A DNA stretch of 64,000 nucleotides from Sorex araneus (lineage: Eukaryota > Chordata > Mammalia > Eulipotyphla > Soricidae), in NCBI RefSeq assembly GCF_027595985.1, contig NC_073313.1:115769552-115833551 (forward strand), written 5' to 3'. Of the stretch, positions 1-9,720 are shown piece by piece (within the stretch, counting starts at the first letter, position 1; every line of letters starts with the position of its first letter). Made by a program: the position numbers and the translations under genes. The notes under the pieces are model-generated. The model did not search any database. It was not told the DNA's origin and saw nothing but the letters and a program-made list of their open reading frames with translations.

Positions 1-649
1 CATCTTTCTTTTTGAGGTAATATAACTCTAAGAATACTGTGTCCTGAATGTCCTTCATCCTCAGATAAAGACATTTGAATTTATTATTTGTTGAAACACT
101 CTGATACATCAAACTGAACTTTATCCCAATAATGAAAAGATGTAATTAGTGGGATAGTATTTTCGTTTTCCAGCTGGGATAGCTTTCGATAGTCTGGATA
201 GATGTAAAACTTCTTTGAAATGTGTTCTTTTTGAGTAAAATCCCCCCAAAGCCTTTTAGGACCCTTCATTTATACAGATAGAAAATAATCCCTCAAAATA
301 GATGACCCATTTTTCTCAGGCAATGTTCATAAGCAAATACCTAAGACTTGACTAAAGTTAAGTGGGGAAAGTTTTGTTTAATTCTGCACAGGAGAACAGA
401 GCAGACATTAGCTTAAATATTCACAAAGAAATGTCAGCTCATAGATCAGGTGCACATTGGGAATTATATGGAAGTAAAATCTGCATATATCATGGGGAGC
501 AATGCACAATTCTCCTTAGAAAATTCTCAATAATATTTGTTTCATAACAAAATTACATTCTTTTTCTTTGAAAATGAAGAACGGTGGTTGTTCTGAGTTC
601 AACTTTAGTTCTCATATAACTTGTAGGTGATTGAAGCTTCTTTTTTCCT
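1..649. other. Unassigned AT-rich DNA
   Basis: I recognise no repeat, RNA gene or coding region here. The short open frames have no protein-like composition. This is probably single-copy intergenic DNA or very old repeat. It ends at the left target-site duplication of the next element. Confidence 0.55.
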
Positions 650-1258
650 TAGTTAAAAGTTACTATAGCACTGTAGCACTGTCTTCCCGTTGTTCATGGA
701 TTTTCTTGAGCGGGCACCAGTAATGTCTCCATTGTAAGACTTGTTACTATTTTTGGCATATTGAATACACCATGGGGAGCTGGCCTGGCTCTGCCGTGCG
801 GGCGGGATACTCTCTGTAGCTTGCTGGGCTCTCCAAGAGGGATGGAGGAATTGAACCCGGGTCGGCCACATGCAAGGCAAACACCATACCCGCTGCGCTA
901 ACAAAAACTATTGGGTGCCGCCAGCAGGTCAACCTGTACCTGCGGGACGAGTGCATCAGCAGCCTGATGGTGCCTTCAGACTTCCTGATATCCCAAAATT
1001 ATTGCTGTGCCTTTTTAATTTCTTGGTAAACTTGGGGCCAAGTTTACCAAGAAATTAAATGGCCAAAAGTTAGGGATGTGGGAGCCACAGCCACAAGCCA
1101 CATCTGGCTCAACTATACAAGTCCAGTTATTAGCCTTATTTCAGAGACCCATAAATCTTGAAAGAGATCAAAAGCCGCAGTTAGGGCAGGTGGCACAGTG
1201 TGATGCAGGTGAGTGGGTGCACCCTGCACCCAACTCTATGCCAATAGTTAAAAGTTAC
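650..1258 (-). mobile_element. RTE-tailed tRNA SINE carrying a ~340 bp 5' extension
   Basis: A perfect 14-bp direct repeat (tagttaaaagttac, 650-663 and 1245-1258) brackets the whole block, so 664-1244 went in as one piece. On the minus strand the 3' part (about 905-664) is a standard RTE-tailed SINE: truncated tRNA-like head with B-box, RTE-leader segment ending in ccaaaaatagtaacaa, then the RTE-like tail with gtgctacagtgctat repeats. The A-box end of the head is missing. Joined upstream of it (906-1244) is sequence absent from the other SINE copies here, including a perfect palindrome. This is either a chimeric insertion or a 5' read-through transcript. The SINE call is strong; the source of the extension is unknown. 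Confidence 0.8.
1014..1059. repeat. Perfect palindrome, 22-bp arms, 2-bp spacer
   Basis: Positions 1014-1035 and 1038-1059 are exact reverse complements, separated only by gg at 1036-1037. The arms could form a long hairpin in single-stranded DNA or RNA. It sits in the 5' extension of the SINE at 664-1244. A match this long and exact between arms is not expected by chance and suggests fold-back copying. Confidence 0.95.
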
Positions 1259-2088
1259 AATGGAAATTATAGAGCATACTTAGCAGATAAAACTTCTTTC
1301 TGTTACACAAGTGCCTGATTTGTACATGCAAGCAAGTTTGGAATAATAATTTTTACTCAAGGCATTATATTTGAGATAGCAATTATCACTTTTACTTAAA
1401 AAATTGTATTTCAGACAAAAAGACAAACAGCACGTATCATTAAACACAGTTTATTGGAACAGCTCGTTAGTAATTCTGCTTCATTGCCATTGCATCTCTC
1501 TCTTTAACTTTCTTTGCACAGCAACATCTGCTGACAGCTTTCATCTTTAGGTTTTGTCTTAGCATAGTGCCTGAGGAGTTGGTCAAGACATGAAGAAAAT
1601 TAAAGCTTCCTACAAGGGTTTGGAGTGAGGAGAATGCAGTAGGGAGTTTTGTCTTATCTTTATGATTTGGGTGATCAAGGGCTTCTCTTGGCTATATGCT
1701 TGAAAGTTGCTTCTGGCCATGCTCAGGGTTCTATGAAGTGCCAGGGATCAAACCTGAGACTCCTGAATGCAAAGCAGGAAAGAATTTATTTTTGATTAGA
1801 CCTTGAAATTATCCCATCTCACAATCACACATTTAGTGGCTTATAATCACTGTTCTGCTTCTTTGTTTCTTCTAGTTTCCAAAGTTCCCATCACTAAGTT
1901 TCCATCACTGTCACAAGATACAACTTTGCATATAATGGTCCATGAGATCTTGGTCCAATCACTCAGTGCAGTAATATTTTAATATATATGCGATAATAAT
2001 TTTATATAATAGCTTCTATAATTCCTGTACCATATAATCCACATACTTAGAGTGTACAATTGAATGGTTTTCAGTATATTTACTGAGT
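1259..2088. other. Mostly unassigned; weak SOR-like SINE remnant near 1700-1795
   Basis: On the minus strand at about 1795-1700 there is a weak resemblance to the SOR body (ctggccatgctcagg, gtgccagggatcaaacc on the plus strand), suggesting a decayed SINE. The rest shows no feature I can name. Confidence 0.35.
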
Positions 2089-3098
2089 AACAAACATTTG
2101 CTTTGTGGCCTCACACTTCCGGGAGCTTGGTTTTATAGTCTCTGGGTGTTGGCCATTGGTGGGATTACAAGGCGCTGGGGGCAGTTTGTGAGTGCGGCTG
2201 CCAGGCTACTATAAAATGGGGTATCTGGATGGAGAAGGCTTAGTCCCAATCTGAGCAGGCCTAGAGATCACAGCCCCGGGTCCCTCACACCTGGGTTCCT
2301 CTGCTGGTCCCTTCATTGGTGAGGCTCATTCGAGCATGTGGAGAGTGGCCTTGAGCATGGCTGTGGCTGGGTTCTGGAGGTCTTCAACTGTCAAGGCTCT
2401 GCTTAGGGAAGGGAGGGAAAGGCAACCCGTCCCCTTTGAGGGGTCCCGGTGAAGACAGCCAGGTGCAGAGGGCAAGAGACGCTGTGTCACTCTTTTCTGG
2501 GAACTTGGTCTTAAAGTCTCTGGATTTTGGCCGTTGGTGGGATTACACTGTGCTGGGGCAAGTTTGTGATTGTGTCTGCCAGGATACTGGAAAATGGGGG
2601 GTCTGGATGGAGAAGGCTCAGTCCCAATCTGAGCAGGCTCGAAGATTTCAGTCCTGGATCCCACACACCTGGGTTGCTCTGCTGGTCCCTTCATGCGTGA
2701 GGCTCGCCCGGACATCTAATAGTCTTGTTCTCCTTCTTGGAGAACCTGACAAGCTACCAAGAGTCTATTGCCCGCACAGGAGAGCCTTGCAAGCTCTCCA
2801 TGGTGTATTCATATCCCCAATACAGTAAAAGATATATACATATCTCTTGGAGAGCCTGGCAAGCTACCCAGAGTATCCCGTCCACACGACAGAGCCTGGC
2901 AAGCTACCCGTGACGTATTCGATATGCCAAAAACAGTAACAATCGGTCTCATTCCCTTGATCCTGAAAGAGCCTCCAATTGTTGGGAAAGATGAGTAAGG
3001 AGAGGCTGATAAAATCTCGGGGCTGAGTGTAATAGAGATGTTACTGGTGCCCACTCGAGTAAATTGACGAACAATGGGATGACAGTGAACAAACACTT
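2089..3098 (+). mobile_element. Composite RTE-dependent element, copy A (rearranged head)
   Basis: Target-site duplications aacaaacattt (2089-2099) and aacaaacactt (3088-3098) enclose 2100-3087. The 3' part (about 2715-3087) reads as RTE leader (cttggagagcc, gcaagctaccc, gatatgccaaaaacagtaac, ctgaaagagcctcc, aaaatctcggggctg) followed by the RTE 3' end. Inside it the leader motif is partly duplicated (2740-2830 and 2845-2940). The head (2110-2710) holds two partial units of the family-specific module, both in the opposite orientation to copies B, C and D. It encodes no credible protein. The family is recognised from the four copies in this window. Confidence 0.8.
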
Positions 3099-3555
3099 AA
3101 TTTCAACCTTAACTCCCTCTTCTGCCCAGAGTAAATAAAGGTTGATATTGCACTTTCTTCACAGAATAAAGTGAGATTATACCCATAAATGAACACTGGA
3201 TGATTAGAATAACTCTACAAATATTAGTTGGTATTGTCATTATTACTAGGATGCTGGATGTTACTGTAGTCTTGAAGAAGCCTATGAATAAATTGATGGA
3301 AACTTTAATGAAAATGGTCCCATACAAAAGTACAGTAATTTATCATTTTAACATCTGTTACACACTCTTATTTGAGATATTAGTAGTGATGATCTTAGAG
3401 TACCATATAGTCAATCAACCCCATTTCCCAGAAAAAAAAAAAGGAAAGGTCTCATTTGATTTCAATCTCAGAGATTCTTCTGTAAATTAAAAAGAAAAAA
3501 AGATTTTCCTTATTTGACTAATAATCATTGGCCAATATAGCCAATAGTATTTATT
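3099..3555. other. Unassigned
   Basis: No repeat or gene is recognised. A short A-run near 3430-3445 is the only notable feature. Confidence 0.5.
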
Positions 3556-3722
3556 TATTTATTTATCTGGCAACACCCAAATGTGCTTAGGGCTTACTCC
3601 TGTCTTTGTGTTAATAAATTATTCCTGATGGTCCACCAGGGACTTTATGAAATCTAAAGGTTCTAACAGATAAGTTTCATACAAGGTAAGTGCCCAACCT
3701 GCTGTACTAACTCTCTGGCTCC
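3555..3722 (-). mobile_element. Old SOR-type SINE
   Basis: Reading the minus strand, a diverged tRNA-like head (gagccagagagttagtacagcagg) runs into the SOR body and ends in an AAATA-rich tail. It has many substitutions and one internal deletion. The type is identified by comparison with the well-preserved copies at 35056 and 42741. Confidence 0.65.
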
Positions 3723-4054
3723 CCAAATACTTTTTTAGTCCCCAGATTGGTTTGACTTAAGTACTTTAAATAAATAAACTAATTTCTTCAAATTCCTATT
3801 GTTCTAGGGAATCTGGTGGAGGAAATTTTAACAACAATGAATTTTTAAGTTTAAAATTGAATTTTAACTATAAAAATAATTTTTCTGAAAATAAAAATTG
3901 TGTGGTGGCAGGGATAAAATCCAAGTTTGTTGCTAGTGCCCTTCCCACTGTACTGTCTCTCTGGTCCCATGGCAATATTAACAGGATCATCTGAGAGGCT
4001 TATATTTCCAGCGGAGTGATAATTTTGTACAAAATTCATTTAATTTCCCCTTCC

Positions 4055-4206
4055 TTGATTTTGATTTTAAGTGTTCTCAGGGCTTACTACTGCTTCTGCT
4101 CAGAGATTACTCCTAGAAGTATTTAGGGGATCAAATACAGTGCCAGGGAAAAAACTGGAGTTGGTCACATGCCAGGCAGCTTACTTACTGTACTATTCCC
4201 TCCAGC
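4055..4206 (-). mobile_element. Old SOR-type SINE
   Basis: The plus strand shows the reverse of the SOR pattern: ctcagggcttactactg, gctcagagattactcct, then gtcacatgccaggcagc and a decayed A-box ending in ctccagcc. It lies immediately left of composite copy B. Confidence 0.6.
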
Positions 4207-4216
4207 CATCCCCTCC

Positions 4217-4901
4217 CTCATTGGTATTCTGTATCGCTGTCATCCCGTTGTTCATCGATTTGCTCGAGCAGGCGCCAGTAATGTCTCCATTCGTCCTAGC
4301 CCTGAGATTTTAGCAGCATCTCTTTACTCATCCTTCCCAACAATGTTGCATTGGAGGCTCGTTCAAGGTCAGGGGAATGAGACTCATCATTGTTACTGTT
4401 TTTTGCATATCGAATATGTCACGGGGAGCTTGCCAGGCTCTGGCTGTGTGGGCAGGATACTCTGGGTAGCTTGCCAGTTTCTCCAAGAGGGAGAATTAGA
4501 CAATAAGAGGCTATGCAGCCATGAATTTGGCCGTGCGCTTCCAGGAGCTTTGTTTTATAGTCTCTGGATCTTGGCCATTGAGGAGATTCCATGAGTGACT
4601 GTCAAACTACTGGAAAATGGGGGACCTGGGTGGAGGAGGCCCTGTCCTGATCAGAGCAGTCTTGGAGATCTCAGCCCCAGGTCCCACATGCCTAGGTTCC
4701 TCTGCTGGTTCCTTCATGGGTGAGGCTCATCTGAGCATATGGAGAGTGGCCTTGAGCATGGTTGTGGCTGGGTTCCGGAGGTCTTCAGCTGCTGGGGCTC
4801 TGCTCGGGAAAAGGAAGGAAACTCAACCCACCACCCTCCGAGGGGCCCGGGTGAAGATAGCCAAGCGCATGGGCAGGAGACTCTGCCCTCTCATTGGTAT
4901 T
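4217..4901 (-). mobile_element. Composite RTE-dependent element, copy B (best-bounded copy)
   Basis: A perfect 12-bp duplication ctcattggtatt (4217-4228 and 4890-4901) encloses 4229-4889, about 661 bp. In minus-strand order it has a family-specific head of about 350 bp (4889-4535, starting cagagtctcctgcccatgcg), a short linker, an RTE-leader segment (about 4510-4290) and an RTE 3' tail (about 4290-4229) ending in cagcgatacag. Copies C and D share this arrangement. The head's origin is unknown and it has no conserved intact frame. A-box/B-box motifs are not evident, so the source promoter may not be of tRNA type. Confidence 0.85.
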
Positions 4902-4944
4902 GTTGTCATAATATCCAGGAATATCACACTATTTATTTTATTTG

Positions 4945-5098
4945 CTTTGGTTTTGTTTACTGTTTGGGGGCCACACCCAGCTCTGCACTCAGGAATTACT
5001 CCCAGCAGTGTTTTAGGGACCATATGAATTCAAGGATTTAACTTGGATCAGTTGTGTGCAGCACAAGTGTTCTACCCACTGTACTAACACTCTGGCCT
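4945..5098 (-). mobile_element. Old SOR-type SINE
   Basis: The plus strand reads gggggccacacccagctctgcactcaggaattactcc and ends with tgtactaacactctggcc, the reverse complement of SOR body and head. It is followed directly by the minisatellite-bearing repeat at 5100. Confidence 0.7.
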
Positions 5099-5099
5099 C

Positions 5100-5625
5100 T
5101 CACATGCTTTTTTGTAATGCTTGCACATTTAGCTGTGGTGCTTGGTGGCAGCTGTACATTAGGTTGTGGTGCTTACATATTTATCCCCAGTGCTTGCCTG
5201 GGGGTGTGAAAAGGGTGATTGTGTCAAACTCTGTTAGTTACAGACCTCACATACCTGCTTGACAGGGGTCGCACTCTTTAATTGTGATACTCGTGTGCAT
5301 TTTTTTTGTGTTATACACTGGGATTCACTGTGGTAATTTCACACATATTTATCAGGGGTTGTGCTCCTGGCTGCAAAGCTCATACATTTTTCTAGGTGTG
5401 GTGCTGACTAAGATTGCATGCTTTATTTGTAGTGATTTTACACCCTTGCTGTGGTACAGCCAGAAATTTTTTGTGGTGCCAGGGATCACAAACTGCAAAG
5501 CTTTCGGCATAAATGCCAGATCTACCAGGATTACCCTCAATGCAGGTGCGTAACACCAGGACTAAATGTTCAGTTTAATGATTGCAAGGTAGGTGCATTA
5601 GCCACTATCTCCCAGAAGCTCCCAG
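5100..5625 (-). repeat. tRNA-headed repeat with internal degenerate minisatellite (family Y)
   Basis: The plus strand contains a series of diverged 35-50 bp units built on gtgcttgcacat/tgtggtgct (for example 5118, 5135, 5167, 5190, 5288, 5330, 5395, 5430). It closes with gtgccagggatcacaaactgc and a decayed head (cattagccactatctccc). The same plan recurs at about 22505-22855 and 33030-33290. I read it as an old SINE relative whose middle expanded into tandem repeats. The family name is mine. Confidence 0.55.
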
Positions 5626-7537
5626 CAATTTCATTTTTTTCATGTTAATCACTGTACTCTTTGATGAATGTTGTAAAACATAAGAAGGATGCTTATAAAA
5701 TATTCTATTAACCATTACTGCCATTAAGGCGTGTCTGTATTTAACCCATGAGGCATAATGATGATTTTTTTAACCTAACAGCAAATGCTTAATCACTTGT
5801 ATCACTTGTCATCCCGTTGATCTTCCATTGGCTTGAGCAGGCGCCAGTAACATCTCCATTTGTCCATGTAGAGTGCTAGGGTAGCCCAATGATATCTGCT
5901 CACTCCAGAAACAGGAAGAGCCTCAAAACGTTCATTCAGCGTTTTGATGAAGAAGTCTGACTATCTCGTTGGTAGGTGGCCACGCGGTCTTTTGACATCC
6001 TGTGGAATCCAGTCGGTAACAGCTCTAGCCCAGTGGTCATCTCTGAATCTCATTATGTGTCTGGCTCATCTGATTTTTGATGCTTTGGCAAACGAGACAG
6101 GGTCCCTGATTTTTGACCATTGATGGAGGTCAGAACTCCAGATTCCTTCTTTCACTTGAGTGAAACGTGATACAACAAGCATAGCTCTTTTGATTCCTCT
6201 TTGGGATAACCGAGTAGCGTTTTCATCCTGTTTTCATAGGGCCCAGGTCTCTGAGGCATATGTTAGTGCAGGAAGAATGGTGGAGTCGAAAAGATGTGCC
6301 CAGAGCCGGAGGTTCTATGTCCTCCTAACCATTTCTTCGATGCTCTTGAAGGCATACCACGCTGCTATCTTCTGCACAGTTCTGGCGCCAAGTAGTTCCT
6401 CATATTGAGTTCTCAACCCACGAACACACAGCTGCTGCATTCAGAGATGTTCATTCCATTGAGAGCAAATGGAACATCAGGAACTAGTTCATTTTTCATG
6501 AACATTGTTTTGGTGAGATTCAGCTGCAGTCCGACCTTTCCACACTCGCGGTCAAAGTCGGCCAGCATTTGTGTTGCTTTGCTAATGTTTGGTGTTTTGA
6601 GAACGTGATGTAATCAGCAAAGTGGAGGTGGTGTAGTTGCTGACCATCTATCTCCGCTCCCATTCCTTCCCATTCCAGTCATTGCATGACATTCTCCAGG
6701 GTGGCACTGAAGAGTTTCGTGGAAATGGTATCACCCTGCCAAACCCTCTCTTTATATCAATGATCACTTCCTTGTAGAACGGTGAGATCCTGGTGATGAA
6801 TCCATAATACAGCTCACAGAGGATCCTGATGTACTGTTTGAACACCCTGTTTGGCTAGGGCTTTGATAACCGCTTTAGTCTCAACAGAATAGAAGGCCTT
6901 CTTTAAATCAATGAACGTTAGATGGAGTCACATCTTGAACTCTTTTGGATCTTCAATGGGCTTGGTCACTGTGTGAATATGGTTGATCGTGCTGAATCCT
7001 TTTTGGAACCCGGCTTGCTCGCATGGTTGTCCTTTGTCTAGTGTTCTGCCTATTCTATTCAGGATAACTCGAGTGAACAATTTGTAGACAACGAACAACA
7101 GGAAGATTGGGCGATAGTTGCCAATGTTGTGGGTGTCTCCCTTCTTGTACAACAGAATGGTCCTGCTGGTTTTCCATTGGTATGGAACCTTGGATACAGA
7201 CAGGTAGCATGTGAAGAGCTGAGTCTGTATTGATGAGTACTGGTGGCAGATTCTTCAGATGTTCCATTCTGACCTTGTGCTGTATGGCGTGTCAGATTTC
7301 GGAAGGGAGGATGTTGGGAAGGACATATCCATCCTGTGGAATTTGATATGTAGGCAGGTGAACGTTAACTGTCAAAGAGATCCAAGTAGAAGCCATGAAT
7401 AATCCCCTCCATTGCCCTTCTGGAAGATGTGATAGATCCATCAGGATGTTGGAGGGCAGTCATCTTGGTCTTATAGTTGGCAAAGGAGAGGCGAGCCTTG
7501 CGAATACTTTTCCTGATTTCTACAGCATCAGCTAATA

Positions 7538-8164
7538 CTACCCAGCCAGTGCCACGCTCCAGGCCGCTTTCTGGACACTTGGGCCAGACCTCACACATTA
7601 TTGAAGCCCCACAGAACCAGGTAAAGCAGAACCTTGTGACCTTGGACTCCAGGCTCAGTGAGACCTGAAAACCAGATCTGCCTCCTCCAATCTCCGGTGC
7701 CCCGCCCCAGCGACCAAACCCAGATGACCCACCCTACGGGAGCCAGATAAAACCTCACCAGCAGACCTCCACTACTTCCACTACCCAGCCGCTGCCATGC
7801 TCCAGGTGGCTGTGCGACATAGCATAAGACACTTAATACCCATTTTCCATTATTTTTGCACCATATTTGATGGGCTTCAAATATGGTGTGAACTATGGGA
7901 ACACCTGTAAAGGCAGTTGGAGGCCGCCCTAAAAGCCTCCATTCCTCTCAGAGAGCCCAGTAATCTACCAAGAGTACCCCACCCGCACGGCAGAGCCTGG
8001 CAAGCTACTGGTGGCATATTCGATATGCCAAAAACAGTAACAACAATGGGCCTCATTTGCCTGACACCGAAAGAGCCCCCAATACGGCAGCATTAAGAAG
8101 GATGAGCAAGGAGAGGCTGATACAATCTCAGGGATGAACTAGACTGACAAAACGAAGAAAGATG
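7538..8164 (+). mobile_element. Inverted RTE 5' leader within copy 1
   Basis: The part 7930-8164 matches the 5' end of RTE copy 3 (reverse of 59430-59575): gccaaaaacagtaacaacaatgg, ctgacaccgaaagagccccc, cagcattaagaaggatgagc, caaaacgaag. Upstream, 7538-7930 is GC-rich and is probably the rest of the leader. It contains a repeated motif (7536-7565 and 7790-7819, 254 bp apart). The orientation opposite to the ORF part fits twin priming, in which the inner junction marks the 5' limit of the copied RNA. Confidence 0.65.
7859..7888. repeat. 12-bp-arm hairpin in the RTE leader region
   Basis: caccatatttga (7859-7870) and tcaaatatggtg (7877-7888) are exact reverse complements around a 6-base loop. 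It lies in the part of the leader with no second copy in the window, so conservation cannot be judged here. Confidence 0.85.
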
Positions 8165-8224
8165 AACAGAAAATGTTCAATACAGGAAAAATTCAATGTA
8201 GCAATGTGAGAGTGGCCAGAAACT

Positions 8225-8690
8225 TTTTTAATTTTAAGACTGGTTTTGTCCTTGCATTTGTTTTCTACCACAACCTTAGTGACTCAAAACAATACAAATT
8301 CATTATTTTGCAGTTTTCTTGGCGAGAATTCCAGTGTGCGTCTCACTGGACTAAAATCAACATCTCACCCTGACTGTTCCATCTAAAGGCGCTACAAGGT
8401 TTCTGTACATCATCCACATTATTTGGCCCATTGTTCTCTTTCTCCATCTCCAAAGCCAGTAATTTTTCATTATTCTGACCCTGCTTCAATCATCATGCCT
8501 TTATGTAAACAAAGCTGGGGAAGTTTTCGTTATTAAGGATGTATGTGATTGGAATGGTCCCACTTGAATAATCTAGGGTAATCGCCTCATCTGAAGGCCT
8601 TTAAACTTAATCACTACCACAAAGTCCTTTTGCTGCATAAGAGCCTTTGTATTCGCAAGTTTTGGACATTAGGATATGGACACTTTAAAA
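8225..8690 (-). mobile_element. MaLR (MLT1-like) LTR remnant
   Basis: The plus strand reads accacaaccttagtgactc, cagttttcttggcgagaatt, tgaataatctagggtaatcg, aacttaatcactaccacaaa and ttggacattaggatatggac, in the order I know from reverse-oriented MLT1-class LTRs of all eutherians. A second copy with the same order is at 23560-24045. Identification is from memory of the consensus. The sequence is heavily diverged. Confidence 0.55.
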
Positions 8691-8691
8691 A

Positions 8692-9240
8692 ACATTTTAA
8701 TTGAATCACCGTGAGACATACAGTTTCAAAGTTGTTGTTCATGGTTGAGTTTTAGTCAAGCAATGTTTCAACACCCGTCCACTCACCAGTGACATTTCCC
8801 ACCAACATTGTCCCCAATTTTCTTCCCCTTACCCCTCCTGCCCCCCTACAATCCCTAAAGCCTGACTCTATGCTCTATGGCACACAGTTCTCTCTCTCTC
8901 TTTCTCTTTCTCTCTCTCTCTCTCTCTCAAGTTCCTTTCAGGCACTGTGGTTTGAAATACTGTTACTGAAAGGATATCAGGTATATTAATTTACCTTCTT
9001 TCAGCACTCAGTTTTTATCCAGAGTGATCATTTCCAACTCTTACTGTCATAGTGGTCCCTTCTCTTATCCTAACTGCACTCCCCCTTCCCTTTTGTGACA
9101 GGCTTCCTACCATGGACCAGTAATCCTGGTCCCTATTTCTATTGTCTTTGGGTATTATTCTACATACTATGTTATTTAAAAGTATATCCTGAAAAATGAG
9201 TGCAATCATTCTGTTTTTTTTCTCTTCCCTCTTACTGAAG
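8692..9240 (-). mobile_element. L1 3' end (3' UTR and ORF2 terminus), 5'-truncated
   Basis: On the plus strand it opens with tttaattgaatcaccgtgag, the reverse of the L1 3' terminus shared with 11415, 13800, 54600 and 62700. It contains a (TC)n run (8889-8929), the 3' UTR, and ends in the reverse of the ORF2 C-terminal region (atgagtgcaatcattctg). It was inserted beside the MaLR remnant. Confidence 0.75.
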
Positions 9241-9720
9241 GACGTAAATATTTTTTGAAGGACTACTATTCAGTCTAACAGAGTTCTGCACACTATCTAT
9301 TTTATGATCATCTTTTCTTCAAAAGTAAAATCCTTGTAAAGTCTTTATATTGTTTATTGTGAATTATGAATCAGGAATTATGTATCTGGCTTATTAGTAC
9401 ATATTGGGAGTTGCATAGTTTTCCTACTTCATTATAATTAATACCGACTAGTTCTGATTAACTTAGAGTAGGGTTGTGAATGTCTTATGAGAGGCTATAG
9501 TCAATCATTTATTTATTCATGTAACAAAGAAATATTTAAATAAATAACAAGCATCCATTATGTGCCAGACACTGTACTTAACATATGCATATTGAAATAA
9601 ATAAGACACATTGTGCTTTCACAGTCTAGTGGAGAACTGGAACAATTTGGATTAAGATAGTAGGATGCAGTAATTCCATTTAAGAGTATAGTCACCAAGC
9701 TTCTTTTAATTTCAAATGTT
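9240..9720. other. Unassigned AT-rich DNA
   Basis: No repeat or coding similarity is recognised. Confidence 0.5.

Larger units (their letters stand above)
5777..8180 (-). mobile_element. RTE-clade LINE, copy 1, 5' end inverted
   Basis: The minus strand from about 7537 to 5793 is the RTE ORF from the linker after the endonuclease, through reverse transcriptase, to the 3' end. Frames there read LTFIDLKKAF-like, GDTHNIGNYRPI and CEQAGFQKGFSTI, with many frameshifts. The catalytic box at 6610-6621 reads FADY instead of FADD. From about 7538 to 8164 the sequence is the RTE leader in plus orientation, so the 5' end is inverted. Imperfect repeats aacagcaaatgcttaa (5777-5792) and aacagaaaatgttcaa (8165-8180; 13 of 16 match) bound the whole, supporting a single insertion. 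The endonuclease domain is lost at the junction. The protein most resembles nematode RTE-1-type elements as I know them. This copy is dead. Confidence 0.85.

Noticed and set aside
5118-5450. Spaced repeats that could suggest a CRISPR array
   Set aside because: The repeats are degenerate, vary in length and sit in a SINE-like unit of a mammalian genome; no constant repeat-spacer pattern.
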